Source of the DNA: RYN-431 sp036388295
Lineage (GTDB): Bacteria; Planctomycetota; Phycisphaerae; Tepidisphaerales; Tepidisphaeraceae
Assembly: GCA_036388295.1 (NCBI GenBank)
Contig: DASVSC010000098.1
Location: 1 to 6,218 of the forward strand
DNA length: 6,218 nucleotides
Reading direction: 5' to 3'
The notes under the pieces are model-generated. The model was not told the origin of the DNA, made no database searches, and saw only the letters and a program-made list of their open reading frames with translations. The first letter of the stretch is position 1. Every line of letters begins with the position of its first letter. Both the position numbers and the translations under genes were made by a program. Below, piece after piece: positions 1 to 5,436 of this stretch.

Positions 1-67
1 CCGCCACGGCCGCGGCGTGGCCGGCGCGGTGGTTGAAGTGAAGGTCGGCGGTGACGACCAGCCGCAC
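1..67 (-). CDS. Metallophosphoesterase (calcineurin-like), N-terminal 22 codons only
   Basis: Reading leftwards from a GTG at 67-65, the frame stays open to the window edge and encodes MRLVVTADLHFNHRAGHAAA and two more residues. A hydrophobic beta strand followed by a D-x-H motif (D8, H10) at the extreme N-terminus is the first metal-binding motif of calcineurin-like phosphoesterases, which hydrolyse phosphomono- or diesters at a two-metal centre. The GTG lies one base after the TAA of the dipeptidase gene, so it is probably translated by ribosomes finishing that gene. Only a weak G-rich stretch stands in for a ribosome binding site. The remaining metal motifs (GD, GNH, GH) would lie outside the window, so the substrate cannot be guessed. 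The family call rests on 22 residues and on the tight spacing. Confidence 0.6.
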   Translation of the reverse strand, partial: MRLVVTADLHFNHRAGHAAAVA

Positions 68-68
68 G

Positions 69-1070
69 TTAAACCGCCCCGAGCGCGCGCTCGAAAAACT
101 GCCGCCAGTTCTCGCCCATCACGCCGCGCGCGGCCGTGTCGTCGAGGCCGGCGTTGCGCAGCGCCGTGTACAGCTTCGGCAGGTCAGCGCTGGTGTAGAT
201 TTCCTGCGGGATGTTGTCACGGCCGAGCCCGCCGTCCATGTCCGTGCCGAGGCCAACGTGCGTCGCGTCGCCGGCCAAATCGCAGACGTGCAGCACATGG
301 CGGACGACGTCGTCGAGTGTTGCGCGACGTTTACCGAACTCGGCGGCGGGCAGGAGGAACTTGTCGTAGAAGTTGATGCCGACCATGCCACCGTGCTCGA
401 TGATGCGTCGGATCATGGCGTCCGTCAGGTGGCGCTCGCGCGGATCGTCGCCGACGATCGCCCGGCAGTTGCTGTGCGACGCGATCATCGGCCGGGCGAT
501 AATGCCGGACAAATCCCAGAACGACTGCTCGGCCAGATGCGAAGCGTCGTGGATCAGGTTCAGGCGGTCGATTTCGCCCGCCAGCGTTGCGCCGTCGGGC
601 GTCAGCGGTCCGGGCTGGCCGGTGCCGCCGGCGTAGCGCGTGGCGAGCCAGGACATGCCGATCACCCGCACGCCGGCGGCGGCGAAGAAGGCCAAGTCGT
701 CGGGCGTGCGGATGGCGTCGGCGCCTTCCATCAGCAGCACGGCGTCGGCGGCGGTGGCGTCGCCGCGCAGGCCGTTGATCTGGATCTCGCCGGCGATGTG
801 CCACTGCTGGTAAATGGCCAACTGCACGCGCGCCATCGCGTACGCCTGGTCGGCCGTCGCGTAGCCGGCGCCGCCGTTGAAACTGGGCTCGCAGAAGATG
901 GCGGCGCACAAATGGGTGACGCCGCCGGCCCGTAGATCGGGCAGGCCGACGGTGGCGATCTCGCCCTCGACCATCGGCTGCATTTCGGCGCGCTGCAGCG
1001 GGTCGCGGCCGCGGCAGGCGTTCATGGCCAGGTCGAGGTGGGCGTCGAAGACGTAGAGCGGCGCGGTCAC
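69..1070 (-). CDS. M19 family metallodipeptidase (membrane/renal dipeptidase family)
   Basis: This 333-residue protein is a zinc-dependent dipeptidase with an amidohydrolase TIM-barrel fold. All expected metal ligands of the family are visible: H11 and D13 in DAHLD, bridging E115 in LLMEGADAI, H178 in HDASH, H199 in IASHSNCRAI and D277 in GLGTDMDGG. The segment LTPDG...EIDRLNLIHDASH (156-178) is the usual approach to the first barrel histidine. There is no signal peptide or membrane segment, so it should be cytoplasmic, unlike the GPI-anchored animal enzyme. Length is normal for bacterial members. The GTG start overlaps the scpB stop as GTGA, and a phosphoesterase gene follows after one base. 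Likely roles are cleavage of dipeptides, possibly containing D-residues from peptidoglycan turnover. Specificity cannot be read from sequence. The family is secure; the physiological substrate is not. Confidence 0.93.
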   Translation of the reverse strand: MTAPLYVFDAHLDLAMNACRGRDPLQRAEMQPMVEGEIATVGLPDLRAGGVTHLCAAIFCEPSFNGGAGYATADQAYAMARVQLAIYQQWHIAGEIQINGLRGDATAADAVLLMEGADAIRTPDDLAFFAAAGVRVIGMSWLATRYAGGTGQPGPLTPDGATLAGEIDRLNLIHDASHLAEQSFWDLSGIIARPMIASHSNCRAIVGDDPRERHLTDAMIRRIIEHGGMVGINFYDKFLLPAAEFGKRRATLDDVVRHVLHVCDLAGDATHVGLGTDMDGGLGRDNIPQEIYTSADLPKLYTALRNAGLDDTAARGVMGENWRQFFERALGAV

Positions 1071-1867
1071 GCGTTCGGCTCCGGGTCCGGTCGCACGGCC
1101 TCGTCGGCTTCGGGCGTCGCCGTCGGTTCATCGACCGCATGGTCCGTCGCCGTCAGCCCGACGGATTCCGGCGCTTCGGCGGCGGCCCGCGCCTTCGCTT
1201 CACGCACCTGCTTGGCCTTGGCGGCCAGTGCGTCTTCCTGTTCCGGCAGGTCTTTCAGGGAGTTCAGGCCGAAGACTTCGAGGAACCGCTTCGTCGTCCC
1301 GTACAGGATCGGCCGGCCCGGCTCTTCGGCGCGGCCGGCGATTTTGACGAGGTGTTTTTCCATCAGCCCGCGAATCGTTTCGCCACACGCCACCCCGCGG
1401 ATGGCTTCGACGTTCACGCGCAGGATCGGTTGCTTGTAGGCGATGATGGCCAGCGTTTCGATCGAGGCGCGGGTCAGCTTCGCGTCGGCCTCTTTCTGCT
1501 GGTGCCGCTTGATGATCTCAGCGAAGACCGGCAGCGTGAGCATCTGGTAACCGCCGGCGACCTGCTCGATGTGGAACGAACGGCTTTGCTCCGCGTACTG
1601 GCGGTTCAATTCGCGTACGGCGTCGCGCACCGGCTTGACCGACTTCACCTCCAGCAGCTCGGCCAAGCGGGCGGCGGTCAGCGGGTGGTGCGTGGAAAAG
1701 AGCAAGGCTTCCAGCGACGACAGATCGACGTGTGCGGCCTCGGCGGGCGCTTCGGGCGTCGCGACCGCGGTGGCCGCGGCGTCGGGCTCTGCGGCGTCGG
1801 GTTCGGCGGCGACGTGGCCGTCGGGGGATTCTTCGGGTTCGGCGGGCGGGGCGTCGGGTTCAGTCAC
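1067..1867 (-). CDS. scpB: Segregation and condensation protein B (ScpB)
   Basis: ScpB dimerises through winged-helix domains and binds ScpA, bridging the SMC ATPase heads in chromosome condensation. The diagnostic segments are present: SLEALLFS starting the first winged helix (near residue 50), ETLAIIAYKQPILR (137-150), EAIRGV, and GRPILYGTTKRFLEVFGL (184-201) followed by SLKDLP. About 45 residues of Ala/Pro/Glu/Asp-rich sequence precede the core, including a doubled AEPDA, and about 55 similar residues follow it. These tails look disordered and make the protein longer than the roughly 190-200 residues of Bacillus ScpB. I chose the GTG at 1867. A GTG at 1903 would add 12 residues (MICARRADRLPR), but its ribosome binding region would lie inside the strong hairpin at 1909-1998. 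Neither start has a clear SD. The gene is coupled to the dipeptidase by GTGA. No scpA is in the window. Confidence 0.93.
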   Translation of the reverse strand: MTEPDAPPAEPEESPDGHVAAEPDAAEPDAAATAVATPEAPAEAAHVDLSSLEALLFSTHHPLTAARLAELLEVKSVKPVRDAVRELNRQYAEQSRSFHIEQVAGGYQMLTLPVFAEIIKRHQQKEADAKLTRASIETLAIIAYKQPILRVNVEAIRGVACGETIRGLMEKHLVKIAGRAEEPGRPILYGTTKRFLEVFGLNSLKDLPEQEDALAAKAKQVREAKARAAAEAPESVGLTATDHAVDEPTATPEADEAVRPDPEPNA

Positions 1868-1908
1868 GCGGGGTAATCTATCGGCTCGCCTGGCGCAAAT
1901 CACGCGAT

Positions 1909-1998
1909 GGCCGCGGGTGTGAACCCGCGCGAGAACCTTGCGCCCTGAAGCCGACCCTCGAACTTGAGGCGGTATCGCGCGGGTTTACACCCGCGGCC
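1909..1998. repeat. Paired GNRA-loop hairpins forming a 24-bp inverted repeat
   Basis: Two 24-base arms (1909-1932 and 1975-1998) are inverted copies matching at 23 of 24 positions, separated by 42 bases. Each arm is also a hairpin by itself. The left has stem CGCGGGT/ACCCGCG (1912-1918 with 1923-1929) around GTGA. The right has the same stem (1978-1984 with 1989-1995) around TTAC, which is GTAA on the minus strand. The single difference therefore keeps a GNRA tetraloop in each. The element begins five bases after the stop of the coiled-coil gene and ends before scpB. No T-run follows on either strand, so it is not a classical intrinsic terminator. A REP/BIME-like dispersed palindrome, an mRNA 3'-end stabiliser or a processing site fits better. 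The structure is directly visible; the role is inference. Confidence 0.8.
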
Positions 1999-2002
1999 AA
2001 AC

Positions 2003-2737
2003 CTACCCGCCGGTCTGTTGCTTCATCAACAGCAGGTAGCCGATGACGGCGACCGCCACCAGCGCGGCGATCGACAGGAAAATCGCGACGGCCAGCATCA
2101 CCGTGAAGCGTGTCGCCTGCTTCATCAGCACCTGCTGCAGATCGTTGTCGCGGCTGCTCATGTTGTCGCGCAGGCTTTCGATCATCTGCGCCCCGGCCGT
2201 GGTGCTGCGGCCGATGTCGTGCATGGTCGTGCCGACGCTGTGCAGGTTGTTGGCGATCTGTTCGTCGGTCTGGCGGGCGCGGTCCATGCGGTCGTTCAGG
2301 CCGTCAAGGGCTTCGTGCTGGGCGGCGGACGACTTGCTGACGTGGTCCAGGATCTCCGTCAGACGCTGCTGGTTCGAATGCTGGGCGGCCAGTTCCTGGT
2401 GCAGGGCCTTGAGGGTTTCGCCCTGGATGCGCGAGTTTTCGGGCAGCTGTTCCAGCACGGCCGGCAGGCGGCTGAGGTGTTCGAGCAGCTGGTCCTGGCG
2501 GTCGCTCTGCTTTTCCAGGCTTTCGCGGATGCTCGACATCAGTTCCGTGAGCGTGCCGAAGCCGTTCTGCAGGGATTCCAGGGCCGCGTTCTGCTTGGCG
2601 AACGGGTGGAAAAGACTGCTGCGCGGCGTGTGCGACAGGGCCCGGCCGTCGGGCGACAAGTCGGGCAGATCGCCGTGCAATACGTCGGACTTGCGGAACC
2701 AGCTTCGGACGCGCGTCAGCAGGGTTTCTTCGGCCAT
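2003..2737 (-). CDS. Tail-anchored coiled-coil membrane protein, function unknown
   Basis: I do not recognise a named family in this 244-residue protein. The N-terminus (1-47) is basic and polar, with no signal peptide. Residues about 48-205 are almost entirely polar/helical (Q, E, D, H, K and regularly spaced L or I), with stretches such as LLEHLSRLPAVLEQLPENS and LHQELAAQHSNQQRLTEIL that predict a long coiled coil. A single hydrophobic segment of about 27 residues (211-237, beginning FTVMLAVAIFLSIAALVAVA) lies seven residues from the end. The protein should therefore be a cytoplasmic rod or oligomer anchored by its C-terminus. The ATG at 2737 is preceded by AAGGG at 2750-2746 with 8-base spacing, the best ribosome binding site in the window. 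The gene is divergent from the ABC importer and separated from scpB by the inverted repeat. Scaffolding or membrane-attachment roles are possible but unsupported. Confidence 0.82.
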   Translation of the reverse strand: MAEETLLTRVRSWFRKSDVLHGDLPDLSPDGRALSHTPRSSLFHPFAKQNAALESLQNGFGTLTELMSSIRESLEKQSDRQDQLLEHLSRLPAVLEQLPENSRIQGETLKALHQELAAQHSNQQRLTEILDHVSKSSAAQHEALDGLNDRMDRARQTDEQIANNLHSVGTTMHDIGRSTTAGAQMIESLRDNMSSRDNDLQQVLMKQATRFTVMLAVAIFLSIAALVAVAVIGYLLLMKQQTGG

Positions 2738-2745
2738 GAATCGTG

Positions 2746-2750
2746 CCCTT
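2746..2750 (-). promoter_or_regulatory. Ribosome binding site for the coiled-coil gene
   Basis: AAGGG on the minus strand lies eight bases before the ATG at 2737. It supports that start and contrasts with the other genes here, none of which has a comparable SD sequence. Confidence 0.45.
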
Positions 2751-2778
2751 GAGTGTGAACGGCTTCGGCTAGCGAGTT

Positions 2779-2807
2779 TTGACGGTCGGTCCGGCGAACT
2801 TTAGCAT
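2779..2807 (+). promoter_or_regulatory. Sigma-70-type promoter for the ABC importer operon
   Basis: TTGACG (2779-2784) and TAGCAT (2802-2807) are separated by exactly 17 bases, matching the housekeeping consensus at 5/6 and 4/6 positions. Only nine bases lie between the -10 box and the ATG at 2817. Transcription should therefore start within a few bases of the start codon, giving a leaderless or nearly leaderless mRNA. This agrees with the absence of an SD sequence and leaves no room for a cobalamin riboswitch. I see no Fur-box-like palindrome. The match is by eye and has not been tested. Confidence 0.5.
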
Positions 2808-2816
2808 CGCCGGGCT

Positions 2817-3650
2817 ATGAATCAATCGGTCCGGATGATTCTGCTCGCGCTGCTGCTGGCCGGCGGCTGCGACCAAGCCGGGCCCGCCTCGAGGCGTGAC
2901 GGGATCGTCTCGCTGACGCCCGCCGGCACGGACCTGCTGGTGGCGATGGGCCTGGGCGACCGCGTCGTCGGCGTCAGCCCGTTTGAGGCCAACGAGGATT
3001 TGCGCCGCCGGCTGCCCAAGGCGGGCGATTACCTTCACATCGACTGGGAAACGCTGGCGGAACTGCGGCCCGCTTACCTGGTCGTGCAGGGCAAGCGCGA
3101 CCGCCTGCCGCCGGGCACGCGGGAGAAGTGCGACGCCCTCGACATCCGGGCCGTGATCCTGCAGATCGACCGCCTGGCCGACATCGAGGCGGCCGTCGAA
3201 CAACTCGGCGCGAGCATAAGTGGCGCGACAGGCGGCCCGGCGTTGCTGCAGTCGTTGCGGGCGCGTGAACAGAAGGTGAAACAGCACGCCCCAAAAGCCC
3301 GCGTGCCGACGCTGCTGGCGTTTTCCGACAGCGGCACGCAAACGGTCGGCCGCGAAACGTTCATCGACGACGCGCTGACCCTGGCGGGTGGAGAAAACGT
3401 GGTGACGGCGGCGGGCTATCCGACGCTGGACGCGGAGAAGCTGGCGTCGCTGCGGCCGAAGGTGGCGTTCCTGCTGCTGCCGGGCGGGACGGGCGAAGGC
3501 GTCGCCCGTGCCGAAGCCGCGCTGCGCACGGCGGGGCTGTCGGCCGACGTTCCCGTTCACGCCATCACGCAGCCCGACGCGCTGCTGCCCGGCACGTCCG
3601 CCTGGCGATTGGCCGAGATGATGGCGGCCCACTTGCGGGACGGATCGTGA
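2817..3650 (+). CDS. Substrate-binding lipoprotein of a BtuF/FepB-type ABC importer
   Basis: This 277-residue protein is a helical-backbone (class III, Peripla_BP_2) binding protein that would capture a metal chelate or corrinoid outside the inner membrane and hand it to the permease encoded next. Residues 1-18 form a short lipoprotein signal, a hydrophobic run ending AGGC with C18 as the lipidated residue; A at -3 is a tolerated but less usual lipobox residue. Lobe 1 carries IVSLTPAGTDLLVAMGLGDRVVGV (30-53) and DWETLAELRPAYLVVQ (76-91). Lobe 2 has VGRETFIDDALTLAGGENVV (177-196) and YPTLDAEKLASLRP (201-214). E78 and E207 sit where BtuF-family proteins place the two glutamates that salt-bridge to the permease. 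The start is the first ATG, next to the promoter. The stop overlaps the permease GTG as GTGA. Substrate (B12, siderophore or heme) is undetermined. Confidence 0.88.
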   Translation: MNQSVRMILLALLLAGGCDQAGPASRRDGIVSLTPAGTDLLVAMGLGDRVVGVSPFEANEDLRRRLPKAGDYLHIDWETLAELRPAYLVVQGKRDRLPPGTREKCDALDIRAVILQIDRLADIEAAVEQLGASISGATGGPALLQSLRAREQKVKQHAPKARVPTLLAFSDSGTQTVGRETFIDDALTLAGGENVVTAAGYPTLDAEKLASLRPKVAFLLLPGGTGEGVARAEAALRTAGLSADVPVHAITQPDALLPGTSAWRLAEMMAAHLRDGS

Positions 3651-4633
3651 AGCGGCTCGATGGCGCGCGCTTCGCCCGGTTAATCGTGATCGCCGTCGGC
3701 GTCTGGGTCGTCGCCGCCGTCGTCTGCACGCTCGGCGGGTCGACCGGCTCGTTCGGCCAGGTCAGCGGCAGCATCGCCCGGCTGCGCTGGACGACGCACG
3801 TGCTGCCTGCGTCGCTGATCGGCGCGAGCCTGGCGGCGGCCGGCGTGGCATACCAGGCCGTGCTGCGCAACCCGCTGGCCGACCCGTACCTGCTCGGGGC
3901 CAGCAGCGGGGCGATGCTGGCGACGTACCTGTGGCGTATGCCGCTGGTGGCGGCGCTGCCATGGGTCGGCGGTTGGTCACCGCACGCGTTCTCACTCACT
4001 GGCGCGCTGTTGGCCGTCGGCGCGGTGATGTGCGTCGCGCGACGCGGCGGCCGGATCGACCCGGTGACGGCCGTGCTGGCCGGCGTCATCGTCAACGCCC
4101 TGTGCGGCTCGGCGTTCATGCTGCTCAACGCGATCTACCGCGATCTGCCCGGCAGTGGCGGCATGATGGCGTTCCTGGCCGGCGACATTCAGACGTCGGC
4201 GGCCACGCGCGACGTGTGGATCAGTGGCATCCTCTGCGGCGGTTCACTGTTGGCCCTGGTGCCACTCGCCGCGTCATTAAATGTCATTCGATTAAGTGAA
4301 GACGAGGCCGCATCGCTCGGCATCCGCGTGCACCGCGTCCGATGGATCGCGCTCGGCTTGGCATCACTCATGACGGCGGCGTCGGTAGCGATCAGCGGGC
4401 CGATCGGGTTTGTCGGCCTGGTCTGCCCGCACATCGGCCGCTGGTTCGTCGGCAACGACAACCGCCGACTGCTGATCGTCTCGATGGCGCTCGGCGCGTC
4501 GCTCCTGGCCCTGGCTGATTTATTGGAGCGCGTGCTGCTGGATCGGCTCGGGACGCTGGTGCCAGTGGGCGTGATTACGTCGCTCATCGGCGCGCCGTTC
4601 TTCCTGCTGCTCCTGCTGCGGGGCCGCCGATGA
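3647..4633 (+). CDS. FecCD/BtuC family ABC importer permease
   Basis: This 328-residue, very hydrophobic protein is the membrane channel of the importer. It has the length and alternating hydrophobic segments of the roughly ten-helix FecCD/BtuC family. Signatures are GASLAAAGVAYQAVLRNPLADPYLLG (59-84), the cytoplasmic coupling segment RLSEDEAASLGI (215-226) that contacts the ATPase, GPIGFVGLVCPHIGR (251-265) and PVGVITSLIGAPFF (306-319). It starts with GTG overlapping the previous stop (GTGA), with a weak GGGA six bases upstream, and ends in an ATGA overlap with the ATPase gene. One oddity is that the family motif RLPR before the second helix, which holds two binding-protein docking arginines in E. 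coli BtuC (R56, R59), reads WTTH (48-51) here. The third docking arginine appears conserved as R295. A short AT-rich patch lies at about 4273-4300. Family is certain; substrate is not. Confidence 0.92.
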   Translation: MKRLDGARFARLIVIAVGVWVVAAVVCTLGGSTGSFGQVSGSIARLRWTTHVLPASLIGASLAAAGVAYQAVLRNPLADPYLLGASSGAMLATYLWRMPLVAALPWVGGWSPHAFSLTGALLAVGAVMCVARRGGRIDPVTAVLAGVIVNALCGSAFMLLNAIYRDLPGSGGMMAFLAGDIQTSAATRDVWISGILCGGSLLALVPLAASLNVIRLSEDEAASLGIRVHRVRWIALGLASLMTAASVAISGPIGFVGLVCPHIGRWFVGNDNRRLLIVSMALGASLLALADLLERVLLDRLGTLVPVGVITSLIGAPFFLLLLLRGRR

Positions 4634-5394
4634 GCGCGATCCTCTCGGCTAGCGCGGTGTCCGTTGCGCTCAGCGGGCGCGAGGCATTGACGGGCGTCGG
4701 TCTGGATCTGACGCCGGGCCGAATGACGGTGCTGATCGGGCCGAACGGCAGCGGCAAGACGACGCTGCTGCGCGCGCTGCTCGGCCACGTGCCGGCTGCC
4801 GGCGACATCCTCTGGCTCGGCCGGCCGTTGTCAGAATGGTCGTCGCGTGAGCTGGGACGTCTGGTCGCGTACCTGCCGCAGACGCCGACGTTCGAGCCGG
4901 GCGACCGCGTGCTGGACGTGCTGCGCCTCGGCCGCATGCCGCACGGCGGCTGGCTGGGTTTGGACCACGCGGCGGACGACGCGATCATCGACACCGTCGC
5001 CGCCGACTTATCGCTGCGTGATCTGCTCGACCGCCGCGTCGAAACACTCTCCGGCGGCCAACGCCAACGCGTGTTCCTCGGCCGGGCGCTCGCGCAGCAG
5101 CCCAAAGCGGTGCTGCTGGACGAGCCGGCCACGTATCTGGACCTGCGCCACCAGGTCGATCTTTACACCCTGCTCGGCCAACAGACGCGCACCCGCGGCT
5201 TGGCCGTGCTGATGGCGAGTCATGACGTCAACCTAAGCCTGGTGCACGCGGACGAGGCGATCATCCTGAAGGCCGGCCGAGTGGTCGCGCAAGGCGAGGT
5301 CGATCGTGTGATGACAGAGGCAACGCTTAGCAACACGTTCGACGTCCCGATCCGCCGTGTAAGGGACGGCGAGCGGGCGATCTTCGTTATTTGA
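4630..5394 (+). CDS. ABC importer ATPase (BtuD/FepC family)
   Basis: This 254-residue cytoplasmic ATPase drives the FecCD-type permease encoded immediately upstream. All catalytic motifs are intact: Walker A GPNGSGKTT (37-45), Q-loop Q84 in YLPQTP, signature LSGGQRQRV (140-148), Walker B AVLLDEPATYLD (160-171, catalytic E165) and H-loop H198 in ASHDVN. The segment DVLRLGRMPHGGWLG (96-110) is typical of the FecE/FepC/BtuD subfamily. The ATG overlaps the permease stop as ATGA, and G-rich sequence upstream is only a weak ribosome site, so translational coupling is likely. The protein ends after a short C-terminal extension (about 235-254) with no second domain. The operon stops here, 42 bases from the convergent queC stop. 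Energy coupling for cobalamin, ferric siderophore or heme uptake all remain possible. Confidence 0.94.
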   Translation: MSAILSASAVSVALSGREALTGVGLDLTPGRMTVLIGPNGSGKTTLLRALLGHVPAAGDILWLGRPLSEWSSRELGRLVAYLPQTPTFEPGDRVLDVLRLGRMPHGGWLGLDHAADDAIIDTVAADLSLRDLLDRRVETLSGGQRQRVFLGRALAQQPKAVLLDEPATYLDLRHQVDLYTLLGQQTRTRGLAVLMASHDVNLSLVHADEAIILKAGRVVAQGEVDRVMTEATLSNTFDVPIRRVRDGERAIFVI

Positions 5395-5431
5395 GCGACC
5401 GCGGGCAGCGTCGCATCGTCACAGGAACGCT
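5395..5431. terminator. Weak stem-loops between convergent stops (possible bidirectional termination)
   Basis: The 42 bases between the ATPase stop and the queC stop contain two short, mutually exclusive stems. GCGAC (5395-5399) pairs with GTCGC (5410-5414), and AGCGT (5407-5411) pairs with ACGCT (5427-5431). Neither is followed by a T-run. The position is right for termination of both convergent transcripts, but the stems are only five base pairs, so the call is tentative. Confidence 0.2.
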
Positions 5432-5436
5432 ACGAA

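Noticed and set aside
51..935. Long plus-strand open frame opposite the dipeptidase
   Set aside because: Its product is a low-complexity Val/Ala/Arg/Gly string with no domain. The opposite strand carries all M19 metal ligands, so this is a GC-driven shadow.
1139..1876. Plus-strand open frame opposite scpB
   Set aside because: It is the mirror frame of clear ScpB motifs. The Gly/Arg/Phe-rich C-terminus is just the complement of the acidic N-terminal tail of ScpB.
1868..1903. Extension of scpB to the upstream GTG at 1903
   Set aside because: It would place the ribosome binding region inside the 24-bp inverted repeat and adds a basic segment unlike the acidic tail. It cannot be fully excluded.
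1909..1998. Rho-independent terminator
   Set aside because: The stem is strong, but no T-run follows on either strand, and the double-hairpin design points to a repeat element instead.
1964..2752. Plus-strand open frame opposite the coiled-coil gene
   Set aside because: The minus frame has an SD, an ATG, coiled-coil periodicity and a membrane anchor. The plus frame has none of these and would run through the inverted repeat.
2738..2816. Cobalamin riboswitch or Fur box before the importer
   Set aside because: The gap is only 79 bases with the promoter next to the ATG. There is no B12-box-like sequence and no AT-rich Fur palindrome.
2769..3632. Minus-strand open frame opposite the binding-protein gene
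   Set aside because: It is Arg/Gln/Gly-rich with no domain, and it is antisense to a recognisable Peripla_BP_2 protein in a three-gene operon.
3565..4128. Minus-strand open frame opposite the permease
   Set aside because: It spans the boundary of two overlapping real genes and is Ser/Thr/Arg/Ala-rich without motifs.
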